Positions 9,008-16,873 are shown, counted from the first letter of the stretch. The stretch is DNA of 42,279 nucleotides from UBA8337 sp963932545 (GCA_963932545.1 CAWVRH010000018.1:1-42279), one strand, 5' to 3'. Notes: generated by a model not told the origin, from the letters alone. A program made the numbers and translations.

Positions 9008-9228
9008 ACTTTTCCAACCCTTCTTGCAAATTTCTTGTTTCCGAGTTTTCGAAAGTCCCCATAAGCATCCCGAAAAGCCCATATGGCTTCATAGACGTCG
9101 TTTTCTCTTTGCTCTTCTATTGCGTCCATTTCTGGCGTTTGGTCTCTTGCCAATGTCAATGTTGTTTGGAAACCGGGTTGCCTATGAGGAAAAGTTTTAA
9201 GCCCCATGGTTCTGCTCAAACATTGCAA
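9004..9228 (-). CDS. Small hypothetical protein, coupled to the membrane gene
   Basis: A 74-residue charged protein with no recognised domain. Its central part (DAIEEQRENDVYEAIWAFRD) is predicted helical. The proposed start is TTG 9228, placed 5 bases behind GGAGG. The ATG at 9223 is in another frame that stops at once. An in-frame ATG near residue 8 is an alternative start. The stop overlaps the next start by the ATGA arrangement, the main argument that both are real genes. Confidence 0.5.
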   Translation of the reverse strand: MQCLSRTMGLKTFPHRQPGFQTTLTLARDQTPEMDAIEEQRENDVYEAIWAFRDAYGDFRKLGNKKFARRVGKV

Positions 9229-9344
9229 CGTTTCCTCCGACGATTTTCCCGTTCCTATTTTTTATCGTTCAGCATAAGCAAACATGGCCGAGGAACGCAA
9301 ACGCAATTGAAAACAAGGTAATCACAAGTAGGTTTTAGAGAAAC

Positions 9345-10319
9345 TTACTCATACTTTTTCTCAAATGCTTCTCGCAAATTCTTAACGCCCTCTATCTCAC
9401 GCAATTCATCAATGGTTAGAGTTGGCTTTTTACGGTGAACTATCCGATGACAGTTAGCGCACAAAACTGCGAAATCTTTCTTTGGGTTCATAGGAACCGC
9501 TTTACCCTCCGGCAACATGTGCAGAGGAGTAAGGTGATGCGCCTCAATATAATCTAGGCCACGTTCACCATAAACTCTTTGAAAATCAAACCCACAGCCC
9601 ATACAGATATGGCCTAAAACCGCCTTAACTTTCTTTGATGCCGATGATTTGCGTTCTATCCTAGAGTGACGGACATATTGCCTTTGTTCAACAATTTCCA
9701 GAGATACTTGGTCAGATGCGAACGAACTAAAGGTCTCCATATTATCTGTTCCGCCTCTAGCAAGCAGTAAGTCATAGAGTTCAAGCATCCTTATCAAATC
9801 TTGCTGAAGGATATCGTTGCTCGGAATATTGCTGAGGTCATAAGCCTTAAAATAGGCCACTGCTGAGTCGTATGACCTCGCTAACGAACTCGTTCCGTTA
9901 AGTACTACACCAGAGCCTGCAAAATTATCCGCATGTTCAGGAACTCGGCTTCTAATTAAATCAGCCCTTCTTTTAAGTTCACTGGATTGTCCCCTGCCAA
10001 ATTCTGCTCTTACGGAGGTCACCCCTTGGCCTTGGCACAAGAAAACTTTCGTTAAATCACGATTGAACAAATAAACGACATAAATACCCTTTGTTGCCGA
10101 TGTGGTGATTTCAGGGTTGAAGATACTTATCAAGGGGATTTCCGCCCAAGTACCCTGCCCCACAGACACCATAACCTTTAGGTCAGGCCTGTTGATGGTT
10201 TCACTTACAATACGGGCAGCCTCATTACGGGCATATTTGGCAAACGAGTTGTGTTTAAGACTGCTGGTAGCAGCCTTAAGGAAGTCTTGGCCGAAACTCG
10301 CTAAAACGTCGCGTAACAT
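9345..10319 (-). CDS. MrcB_N (DUF3578)-HNH endonuclease, likely phage-defence nuclease
   Basis: About 324 residues. The N-terminal half resembles the DUF3578/MrcB N-terminal domain, with WAEIPLISIFNPEIT followed by GIYVVYLFNRDLTKVFLC. The C-terminal part is an HNH nuclease: a zinc-finger pair CMGC, the catalytic EAHHLTPL, then LCANCHRIVH. That domain pair occurs in modification-dependent restriction enzymes, which cut foreign DNA carrying modified bases; the substrate here is unknown. I chose ATG 10319 because AGGAG lies about 10 bases upstream. A TTG at 10382 is possible but less supported. It stands alone, without a helicase or methylase partner, as expected of a single-protein type IV-like system. 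Confidence 0.85.
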   Translation of the reverse strand: MLRDVLASFGQDFLKAATSSLKHNSFAKYARNEAARIVSETINRPDLKVMVSVGQGTWAEIPLISIFNPEITTSATKGIYVVYLFNRDLTKVFLCQGQGVTSVRAEFGRGQSSELKRRADLIRSRVPEHADNFAGSGVVLNGTSSLARSYDSAVAYFKAYDLSNIPSNDILQQDLIRMLELYDLLLARGGTDNMETFSSFASDQVSLEIVEQRQYVRHSRIERKSSASKKVKAVLGHICMGCGFDFQRVYGERGLDYIEAHHLTPLHMLPEGKAVPMNPKKDFAVLCANCHRIVHRKKPTLTIDELREIEGVKNLREAFEKKYE

Positions 10320-10675
10320 AATCTCTTGCTCCTGCCTCACGCGAGGCACAGAATAACGCTGTTCAAATACGCCAGAGAGCAATCTCGATAATGGTAAATT
10401 ATTATGGATGCCGTCCGCATTCTTAATTTTTTATTAACGCCACCATAAAGCCATCCCCCCGCCGCCTGCAAGCAACTTGACAGCCCCCTTAGGCTTGTTA
10501 ATTTTTTCGGGTCTGTGCGAACGAACGCAACCTGCACCCAGCGGTGCCGCATTGCCTAATAAAATAAGAAGAGACGCTACGACAAGACTATCCTCACCGC
10601 CTTGGCCGCCATAAAGCTCGCGTCCTTCTTATCGCCTCTCAGCGTGTCGATGTGCTTAAAACCATCCCAACTCTG
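10320..10675. other. Intergenic region without a recognisable gene
   Basis: No convincing gene on either strand. The plus strand contains TTGACA (10475-10480) with TAATTT 16 bases downstream (10497-10502), a promoter-like pair with no gene behind it. A short minus-strand frame ending near 10585 is too short to call. The right island boundary may lie here. Confidence 0.5.
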
Positions 10676-12724
10676 TCAGTCTGCTAAATCTATCGCTGGA
10701 TTTCGATCAAAGAAGTTGCGCGGCTTCAAGATAATTTCATCTACTTTAGATGGCATCACCGGCCAATCCTCTGCCATCGGCACATGATGAAAGCCCATGG
10801 TCGCCCAAGCCACAATATCTTGGCGCTCTAGGGTCTCATTATCAGCAATATACTCTGGCAGTCCCAACCATGGCGCCGATTGGTTTACCTGCATGCCAGA
10901 CGCAAATATCTCATCGCGCTTATAACGGGTCACCCAAAGGTTTTTCTGCACCCAATAAGCCCGCTTAAACGTCTCATCCATTGGCGACACCAAAGGCTTG
11001 ATGTTGGGCATCATCAACTGATAGCCCGTCGGATAGCCCATAGCATTTTTACGCTCAGGACTGGAGAACAGCAATACCGCAGGCCGCTCGGCATTCATAT
11101 CGGTTTGCGCCATTTTCTCATTCAGCACGTTTTGCTGGCGCAGGCTCCATAGGCCTTGCCTTGGCGCCTCGGGGTCTTGCTTGGGCGCTACCAGCTGAAG
11201 GCGGCTGAAATTATTGTCTGTGCCATCAATATCAAAATCAATGCGATAGCTGAAAAAATGGTCGTGGTTTACGCCCAAACGATGCGGCGCGATGAGTGTG
11301 CCAGTTTTGGTGTCCTGTGCCGCAGTCGGGCTATCTAGGCTCGCCGCCAATACCGCCTTCGTGGCATCAAGACCCGTCGAGATGAGGCGAATGCGTAAGC
11401 GTCCGTCTTGGCCGAAAACATAATCTTGGAAATAATCATAATTGCCAATGGTCGCCACCATACGCACCACAAGCTCGGTGGCTTTGCGCGACTGATGCGG
11501 CTCAACGCCCGGAATGCCCGCCAATAACGGCTCATCATGGCGCCACGACGGATGGCCTGGATCATATTCAAACACGCAAATGCGGTCTTCCGCCTCGAAA
11601 GGCGAGCCATCCGCCTCGTGCAAAGTCACATTGAAATATTGCGCGTGCGTGGGGCAATCGGCCTGCTGCAATTGTGTGGCCATATTGCCAAAGCCATATT
11701 CGCCCATATCGAAATAAGCGCGGTAGAACCAGTTCGGGTCATTGTCGTGATACGGCACAAACATTTCCGACATGGCAATTTCGTAAGCCACGGGTCGCAG
11801 GCCCTCGCTTGTTTTATGCCCTACACGGTTTAACACCGTGCCTTGGCGCGCATCGAAGCGCAGGCGAAACTGCCAGCCTTGCCAATCGACACGACTGCCG
11901 CGCAGCTTGTAATTCACGCCTTTAGGGCGCGCGCTGGTAACTGGGCGCAGGCTGGCGCGCGTCTCTAGCTTATCGCGGCTAAATTCACCGGATGGCAAAT
12001 CATGCGGCGGCGCGGTTTTACCGTCGGTCGTATCGATGACTTCGACAATCTTATCTTCGGTCAAATTATACAAAAAGGCCAAACCCTCGATGGGGCGGGC
12101 AAAAATATTGCTGCTGGGCAAAACGCCAAAGGCGCCCGTGCCAGCCATGTAAAAGCAATCTAAGCGCACCACACGATGTTTGCGGGTATCGACTTTATCG
12201 TTAAAAAACCGACCAATCGTGCGCGGCAAGCAAATGCCTTTGCCCGCTTCCACGCCGCGTTTTTCGAGCGCTGCCAAAATCGTGGGGTCTTCCATCATTT
12301 TCATAACCAATGGCTCTAGCTCGCCGCTGCTAGACAGCATGGGATGCCCGCCCCGCATCGGTTCGTCGGAAACCAGCGTGTTGGCCGTCAAATCAACCTG
12401 TGCCAAGCGCGGTTTCCCCTTGGCCAAAAACGTCACCTCGGCAGAGCGCTGCGCCACCCCGCCCTCGCGCCAAGTAAGGGCTGCGGCCTTTTCGGGCTGT
12501 CTCAAACTGATGCGCGTAAACAAAATGGTCTCGCCGTGGGTTTTCCGCAAAATTTCAGCGGCGCGTTCATATTCCGCAGCCCTCAGTCCATCCCACGGAG
12601 ACACCGTCAAAGGCGGCTCAGCTGTGGTGGTTCGGTTTTCCTGAATAGACCGGTCGAGCCCCCAAGCAAAAGCAGCAATGAAAGCCACGGTAATCGGCAA
12701 AGCAAATTTGGTTAAAACACGCAT
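10676..12724 (-). CDS. Copper-containing primary-amine oxidase
   Basis: Oxidises primary amines to aldehydes with release of ammonia and hydrogen peroxide, using copper and topaquinone made from a tyrosine in the chain. About 682 residues. The N-terminal hydrophobic segment (residues 1-25) suggests export or anchoring in the periplasm. The cofactor motif N428-Y429-D is present, with Tyr429 the topaquinone precursor. The catalytic base is Asp339 in YFDMGEYG. Copper ligands are His487 and His489 in NHDHFF, and a third His near 646-647 in MGFHHVP. I chose ATG 12724 because AGGGAG lies just upstream. A GTG at 12742 is less likely. Substrate (tyramine, phenylethylamine or others) cannot be told. 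No aldehyde dehydrogenase lies next to it. Confidence 0.94.
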   Translation of the reverse strand: MRVLTKFALPITVAFIAAFAWGLDRSIQENRTTTAEPPLTVSPWDGLRAAEYERAAEILRKTHGETILFTRISLRQPEKAAALTWREGGVAQRSAEVTFLAKGKPRLAQVDLTANTLVSDEPMRGGHPMLSSSGELEPLVMKMMEDPTILAALEKRGVEAGKGICLPRTIGRFFNDKVDTRKHRVVRLDCFYMAGTGAFGVLPSSNIFARPIEGLAFLYNLTEDKIVEVIDTTDGKTAPPHDLPSGEFSRDKLETRASLRPVTSARPKGVNYKLRGSRVDWQGWQFRLRFDARQGTVLNRVGHKTSEGLRPVAYEIAMSEMFVPYHDNDPNWFYRAYFDMGEYGFGNMATQLQQADCPTHAQYFNVTLHEADGSPFEAEDRICVFEYDPGHPSWRHDEPLLAGIPGVEPHQSRKATELVVRMVATIGNYDYFQDYVFGQDGRLRIRLISTGLDATKAVLAASLDSPTAAQDTKTGTLIAPHRLGVNHDHFFSYRIDFDIDGTDNNFSRLQLVAPKQDPEAPRQGLWSLRQQNVLNEKMAQTDMNAERPAVLLFSSPERKNAMGYPTGYQLMMPNIKPLVSPMDETFKRAYWVQKNLWVTRYKRDEIFASGMQVNQSAPWLGLPEYIADNETLERQDIVAWATMGFHHVPMAEDWPVMPSKVDEIILKPRNFFDRNPAIDLAD

Positions 12725-12810
12725 GATAATCTCCCTAGCCACAGTCTAGGCAGGGAGCTGGAAAAAAGGCAAGGGAGCAGAAGACATTCCTCCAGAGAGT
12801 TCACCTGCCC

Positions 12811-12857
12811 CCGCCGCCCGGCGCTTGTATCTCCAGTAACAATCCAACACACTTCCA
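12811..12857 (+). repeat. Copy of the nitroreductase upstream region, left piece
   Basis: This 47-bp stretch matches 16158-16204, upstream of the intact nitroreductase, with about eight mismatches and no gaps. It stops sharply at CTTCCA (12852-12857). The next part of that upstream region resumes at 13659-13671, so the copy is split by the lipoprotein module. Confidence 0.8.
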
Positions 12858-12858
12858 G

Positions 12859-12999
12859 TATTATTGGCATCTGCATTCCTAAAAAGTTGGGATGATAGGA
12901 AAAAATATTATTTGGCTAATTTTTGTTGTCGATAAAAATGACCCTGAACAGAAAATTAATAAGATTGAAACTCGCCCAGAATTAATATTAGGCTTCTAA
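12859..12999 (+). pseudogene. C-terminal fragment of a paralogue of the neighbouring lipoprotein
   Basis: These 141 bases align without gaps to 13419-13559, the last 47 codons of the intact lipoprotein gene, at roughly three-quarters identity. The frame is preserved (NIIWLIFVVDKNDPEQK versus NIIWLFFAVDKNDPDQK) except for a TAA in place of Tyr134 (12880-12882). No upstream part of the gene is present. It is therefore a tail-only relic left by a tandem duplication and deletion. Confidence 0.85.
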
Positions 13000-13040
13000 G
13001 TCCATACACACCCCAAAAACAATAAAAAGGGAACAAGAGC

Positions 13041-13559
13041 ATGGTGAAGGAACAAAACGTTAAAACCCCTCTGCGCGTTATTTTTGCCTTAACGCTTGGC
13101 CTTTCCTTGATGGGATGTGGTGTCGGTGATTTATTAACGGCGAGGAACGCTATGGGCGATAAAGATAAGTTTCAATGGAACTCTCCAAGAGCCATGAAAA
13201 TGGAAGCCAAGCGGCTGGGTATCGTGCAGCGCTGGGACTTTTTCGGCCCAGACAAATGGCGGGCTACGCTAGATGCCTTAATCTCAGACTGGTTTCCCAT
13301 CGGCACCCCCATCCGCGAAGTGCAAGCCTATTTTGACGGCCAAGGGTTTTGCTCGGGATTAGACAAGCCTGGAAGTCATGGCTACGCAGACACATTGGCT
13401 ACAGAGCCTGGTGGCCATTATTATTGGTACCTGCATTCCTACAAGGTTGGCATAATAGGCAAAAATATTATTTGGCTATTCTTTGCCGTTGATAAAAACG
13501 ACCCTGACCAAAAGATTATTAAATTTAAGACAAGCCCTAACTTAGTAAGAGGCTTTTAA
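13041..13559 (+). CDS. Hypothetical lipoprotein
   Basis: Family not recognised. The 172-residue product has a signal peptide and lipobox L-M-G-C with acylated Cys26. The mature part is rich in aromatic residues and ends in a beta-rich stretch (YYWYLHSYKVGIIGKNI, then FFAVDKNDPDQKI). The spacing suggests a small beta-sandwich or BamE/SmpA-like fold, but this is a guess. ATG 13041 follows GGGAACAAGAGC, a plausible ribosome site. It sits alone on the plus strand, flanked by a broken tail copy of itself and by pieces of a duplicated nitroreductase region, so it probably arrived as a unit. Confidence 0.75.
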   Translation: MVKEQNVKTPLRVIFALTLGLSLMGCGVGDLLTARNAMGDKDKFQWNSPRAMKMEAKRLGIVQRWDFFGPDKWRATLDALISDWFPIGTPIREVQAYFDGQGFCSGLDKPGSHGYADTLATEPGGHYYWYLHSYKVGIIGKNIIWLFFAVDKNDPDQKIIKFKTSPNLVRGF

Positions 13560-13658
13560 AGCGGTGGCTTGTCTAAGGGCTGCCATGGCTGTCCTTTTGT
13601 TGTTTTTATTGCTCTTCATATGAGCCCATAAAGGCTAATCATTCAAACCAGCGAGGCA

Positions 13659-13810
13659 CAACACCCTTCCACATAGAAAACGAAACCATGAACCTCATCG
13701 AACAATTGAACTGGCGCTATGCCGCCAAAAAAATGAATCCTGCCAAGCCGGACACCTTGATTGCCATGAGCACTGTTCCCAACAGGCAGGAAGAAAGAAA
13801 AAATAATTAA
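13659..13810 (+). pseudogene. Nitroreductase 5' fragment (duplicated start)
   Basis: From 13659 to 13750 this matches 16192-16283, the leader and first 21 codons of the intact nitroreductase. The 63 coding bases are identical, while the leader differs at about three positions. After Pro21 the identity ends abruptly and the frame runs 19 more unrelated codons to TAA at 13808-13810. The fragment lacks all FMN-binding segments and cannot be an enzyme. It overlaps the end of the FAD oxidoreductase gene on the other strand. Confidence 0.88.
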
Positions 13811-15651
13811 CTTATCACTGGCGTGAATTTTGGTTGTGGTGGGTTGTGGTGCATATCGTGGTCACAAGCTGTCAGCTCGTCAACTTTCGCTTTGAGCAAG
13901 TCGAGATGGCTTTGATAAAGTCCGCGTGGTGTTGTCTCCAACTCGAGGCACAATTTCGCAGCTGCAGCCACCGCAACGCCATGTTGCGCGCCATTGCCCA
14001 TCAACTTGGTTGCGGATCCAGCAACGTGCGTAACGCTAATATGTTTGCCGGCGGCCATTAGATTGTCGATATTGACAGAATATAGGCAACGAAACGGAAT
14101 ACCATAGGACTGGCCATCGCGCTGATCCCAAATCCAGTCTTTCAGGCGAAAGTCATATTTGCCTTCGCCCTCTTCAAAAGCACAGTGAATGCAAAAGGAG
14201 CCATCATTGGCAATTAAGGTATCCTCAAAATCGCGATGCTCGGTAATATCCGTCTCGCTCAACACGTGATCCCCCTTATAGCGTCGGAACTCGCCTTGGG
14301 CTGCAACATACGCCATCCATTCAAATTGAAGATTGGTATAAGCTTCCGGCTCAAGCTTTTTTACATTGGAGAACGTGCCGTAAAGCGCGCGCATAAGATA
14401 ATCGCGCACCAGCTCGCCAGACGTATAGGGGTCAAGCCACTGGCCATATTCCCAAAAATGCGTGGCAGGAACAGAGTCATTCGAATCGCCAAAACGAAAT
14501 GCAGGGGTTGGCGGATTATTCCCAGCCTCAGGCCCTGGACCATTTTCCAACCCCGGTTCAATCAGCTGACCACTCAAGTTAGCGTAGTCTTTAGATATTT
14601 CAGTCGCCCAAGGTACTTCGGGGAACGACACCGCTTTATCGGCCATTCGGGTGCGGAAAAACAGTGTATTGCCATGGTGCATATGATCAGCTTCTTCGGG
14701 CGCATAGCTCTCACCATATTCAGATTGCGATTCGCGCCCAAACAGGGTTTCTGCCCCGCTCAGCATCGCCAGTAGTGCGACGCCCGACGTGTCGATAAAC
14801 ATGTCACCAGAGATACGGCTCTCTAACCCGCCACGCGTGGCTACCGCGTCGACAGAAACGATTTTATTTTCTTCAATAATCGCATCGAAAACGCGATTCT
14901 CGAGAAATACGGTCGCATTTTCTTCAGCTTGCAAAATCCGCAGCGCCATCAAATCGCCATTTGCGTCGCGCTTGCCTATTTCCTGCAATACGGAACCTTG
15001 CGTACCACGCGGCATCAGGCCAATTTCGGTACTGGCATTGCCACCAAGCACCGGCCGATCATGGATAAGGGCAACTGACAGGCCTAGGCGAGCGACCGAT
15101 AAAGCCGCAGCACAGCCGGACACACCACCGCCAACGACTACCACATCATAGGCTCCCGCGTTGACGGGCTCAGGCGGCAAACCGCGCAAACGTTTGCGCC
15201 AGGCGCTGGTTTCTGTACTAACTTGGTTGGGCGGGGCAACGCCATCGGCACTAAAATAAATTGCATCGCAGCGGCCCTCAAAACCAGTCAAATCATGTAA
15301 GGCAAGTTTAACCTTGCCCGCTGGCAAGCTAACTACGCCTCCATTTTCCCATGACCAATCCTCCCCATCCGCGCCAAATTCCTTATCAACGGGAGTTCCA
15401 TTTATAAGCAGTTGAAATCTGCCCGGTGCATGGCCCGGCACCCAGTCTTTGGCACGCACAAATAACGTGTAATCACCGTCGGCTTTTACGTCGAATACCG
15501 AGGTTGCATCCTCTACGGGGATACCCAGCCCATGGGCAAGCAAATAGGGAGAGCCCATAATTGTTTCAAATTGCGAGTCAACCATCCAACCACCGTAATG
15601 GTCGAAATCTTCTGCTTCGATAAGGATGTTTTCGATTAGTAATGACGTCAT
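13807..15651 (-). CDS. FAD-dependent oxidoreductase with N-terminal jelly-roll-like domain
   Basis: A 614-residue protein in two parts. Residues 1 to about 140 look like a carbohydrate-binding-module-type beta-sandwich (EAEDFDHYGGWMVDSQF, then FLVRAKDW-like strands and LPAGKVKLALHDL). From about 165 it is an FAD_oxidored-family flavoprotein: Rossmann motif GGGVSGCAAALS near 173, followed by LGGNASTEIG. Members of this family are found with sugar-degrading genes, but the true substrate is unknown. No signal peptide is visible, so it should be cytoplasmic. ATG 15651 has an AGAGG site about 9 bases upstream. It lies 60 bases downstream of the HxlR gene on the same strand and may be co-transcribed with it. 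Confidence 0.85.
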   Translation of the reverse strand: MTSLLIENILIEAEDFDHYGGWMVDSQFETIMGSPYLLAHGLGIPVEDATSVFDVKADGDYTLFVRAKDWVPGHAPGRFQLLINGTPVDKEFGADGEDWSWENGGVVSLPAGKVKLALHDLTGFEGRCDAIYFSADGVAPPNQVSTETSAWRKRLRGLPPEPVNAGAYDVVVVGGGVSGCAAALSVARLGLSVALIHDRPVLGGNASTEIGLMPRGTQGSVLQEIGKRDANGDLMALRILQAEENATVFLENRVFDAIIEENKIVSVDAVATRGGLESRISGDMFIDTSGVALLAMLSGAETLFGRESQSEYGESYAPEEADHMHHGNTLFFRTRMADKAVSFPEVPWATEISKDYANLSGQLIEPGLENGPGPEAGNNPPTPAFRFGDSNDSVPATHFWEYGQWLDPYTSGELVRDYLMRALYGTFSNVKKLEPEAYTNLQFEWMAYVAAQGEFRRYKGDHVLSETDITEHRDFEDTLIANDGSFCIHCAFEEGEGKYDFRLKDWIWDQRDGQSYGIPFRCLYSVNIDNLMAAGKHISVTHVAGSATKLMGNGAQHGVAVAAAAKLCLELETTPRGLYQSHLDLLKAKVDELTACDHDMHHNPPQPKFTPVIS

Positions 15652-15666
15652 GGGTTTATACCTCTT

Positions 15667-15700
15667 CTATTATTGTTTTTTTTCTATTATTGTTTTTTGT
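15667..15700. repeat. Two tandem copies of a 17-bp T-rich unit
   Basis: CTATTATTG followed by a T-run occurs at 15667 and again at 15684. It lies in the leader between the HxlR gene stop and the FAD oxidoreductase start. On the minus strand it gives A-runs upstream of the ribosome site. Slippage or an UP-like element would explain it. Confidence 0.6.
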
Positions 15701-15711
15701 ATTTTTAAACA

Positions 15712-16107
15712 TTATGCGACGAGCAAATCAAAAGCAAGTTCCGAGGTCGACGCAGATGCGTCGTATTTGTCACGGGTTTTGTCGATAGCGGCCAAATTAT
15801 CTAGCGCCCAATACCCCACGGCCACGACAAGCTCGCGAAACGATTCGCCCATTTTGGTTAGCGTGTATTCAACCTTGGGCGGAATTGTTGGGTAGTGAGT
15901 GCGCTTGACCAAGCCATCTCGTTCCAGCTCACGCAAAGTTAAGCTCAACATTCGCTGCGAGATACCCAAATGACGCTTCGATTCGTTGAAACGAAGCGTC
16001 TCATATTGCGATAGCGAAATGACAACCAATACACTCCACCGGTCGCCAACCCGCGACAAAACCTCATTGATGCGTTTGCAATCTGGGCATTGCCCAGAGT
16101 CCAACAT
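15712..16107 (-). CDS. HxlR-family transcriptional regulator with N-terminal CxxC
   Basis: A 131-residue winged-helix repressor. The core reads VLSRVGDRWSVLVVISL, then LGISQRMLSLTLREL and GLVKRTHYPTIPPKVEYTLT, the standard HxlR pattern. Two cysteines form C7-P-D-C10. In relatives such as YodB and HypR, N-terminal cysteine is modified by quinones, aldehydes or disulphide stress, so a redox-sensing role is plausible. ATG 16107 follows AAAGGAAC. The gene is divergent from the nitroreductase at 16221 with 113 bases between them. That arrangement suggests it represses the nitroreductase, itself, and perhaps the FAD oxidoreductase downstream. Confidence 0.9.
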   Translation of the reverse strand: MLDSGQCPDCKRINEVLSRVGDRWSVLVVISLSQYETLRFNESKRHLGISQRMLSLTLRELERDGLVKRTHYPTIPPKVEYTLTKMGESFRELVVAVGYWALDNLAAIDKTRDKYDASASTSELAFDLLVA

Positions 16108-16220
16108 GTCGGTTCCTTTTATGTGACCGAGGCGCAAGACCCCTCTCCCTTGTTCCGCCGCCGCCTAGTGCTTATATCTCCAGTAACATTGCAACAACCT
16201 TCCACATAGAAAGCGAAAAC

Positions 16221-16853
16221 ATGAACCTCATCGAACAATTGAACTGGCGCTATGCCGCCAAAAAAATGAATCCTGCCAAGCCGGTTCCTCAAGATAAAGT
16301 CGACACTATCATCGAGGCCATCCGCCTGTCGCCAACCTCCAGCGGCACGCAGCCGTTTGAGCTTATCGTCGTCACCAACCCTGAGGTTCGTAGCAAAATC
16401 TGTGCCGCCGCTTCCGACCAAGCGCAAATTACCGATGGGTCTCACCTCTTGGTTTTCGCGGCGTGGGATACTTACACCGATGCGCGCATCGACGATGTGA
16501 AGCATCTGATGACGCAAGAGCGCGGCGAAATTGAGATGATGAACGCCTATTACGACAATCTGAAATCTGCCTATGTGCCGCGCGACGCCGAAGTGAATTA
16601 CGCCCACGCCGCGCGCCAAGCCTATATTGCTGTGGGCATCGCCATGGTGGCGGCGGCCGAACAAGAAGTCGACAGCACGCCAATGGAAGGGTTTGACCCC
16701 GAGGCCGTGGATGAGATTTTGGGCCTGAAAGCGCGCGGTCTGCGCTCGGTGGTTTTGCTGCCGCTCGGCTACCGCGACCCTACCGGCGATTGGTTGCTGC
16801 CCATGAAAAAAGTGCGCAAGTCACAAGACACAATGGTCACGCTGGTTGACTAA
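16221..16853 (+). CDS. NAD(P)H-dependent nitroreductase, NfsB-like
   Basis: A 210-residue FMN enzyme of the nitroreductase superfamily, expected to reduce nitroaromatics or quinones in the cytoplasm. Diagnostic segments are LNWRYAAKKMNP near the start (FMN phosphate contact), RLSPTSSGTQPFELIVV, and a C-terminal LLPLGYRDP. ATG 16221 is the first start after the HxlR intergenic region; no strong ribosome site is visible before it. A strong hairpin terminator follows 24 bases after the stop. The first 21 codons recur at 13688-13750. Confidence 0.92.
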   Translation: MNLIEQLNWRYAAKKMNPAKPVPQDKVDTIIEAIRLSPTSSGTQPFELIVVTNPEVRSKICAAASDQAQITDGSHLLVFAAWDTYTDARIDDVKHLMTQERGEIEMMNAYYDNLKSAYVPRDAEVNYAHAARQAYIAVGIAMVAAAEQEVDSTPMEGFDPEAVDEILGLKARGLRSVVLLPLGYRDPTGDWLLPMKKVRKSQDTMVTLVD

Positions 16854-16873
16854 ACCAAAGGCCTCGTAAAAAT

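Larger units (their letters stand above)
7465..10319. mobile_element. Remnant of a tRNA-Ser-associated integrative island
   Basis: The segment after the tRNA 3' end carries an AlpA-type regulator, a truncated primase-polymerase/helicase, two small unknown genes and a MrcB_N-HNH nuclease. These are typical cargo of satellite phages and integrative islands. Its first 165 bases are AT-rich. No integrase gene and no second copy of the tRNA 3' end were seen up to the amine oxidase gene, and the helicase is broken. I therefore read it as a decayed, immobile remnant. The right boundary is uncertain: it could lie anywhere between the HNH gene start (10319) and the amine oxidase stop (10676). Confidence 0.55.

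Noticed and set aside
10337..10552. 71-residue minus-strand frame beyond the HNH gene
   Set aside because: It has no ribosome site or domain and overlaps the HNH gene start in another frame.
10585..10675. Short minus-strand frame after the amine oxidase stop reading GFKHIDTLRGDKKDASF
   Set aside because: It has no start and is short; I could not link it to any family or transposase end with confidence.
12801..12830. Candidate second att copy of the tRNA 3' end
   Set aside because: Its C-rich stretch resembles the tRNA end only loosely; it matches the nitroreductase leader instead.
13688..13810. Functional small gene at the duplicated nitroreductase start
   Set aside because: It retains only 21 native codons and no FMN site; it is a fragment.
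16108..16220. Possible HxlR operator in the divergent gap
   Set aside because: Looked for palindromes such as TACT-N7-AGTA and for the 25859 motif; only weak CAAG/CTTG symmetry was seen.
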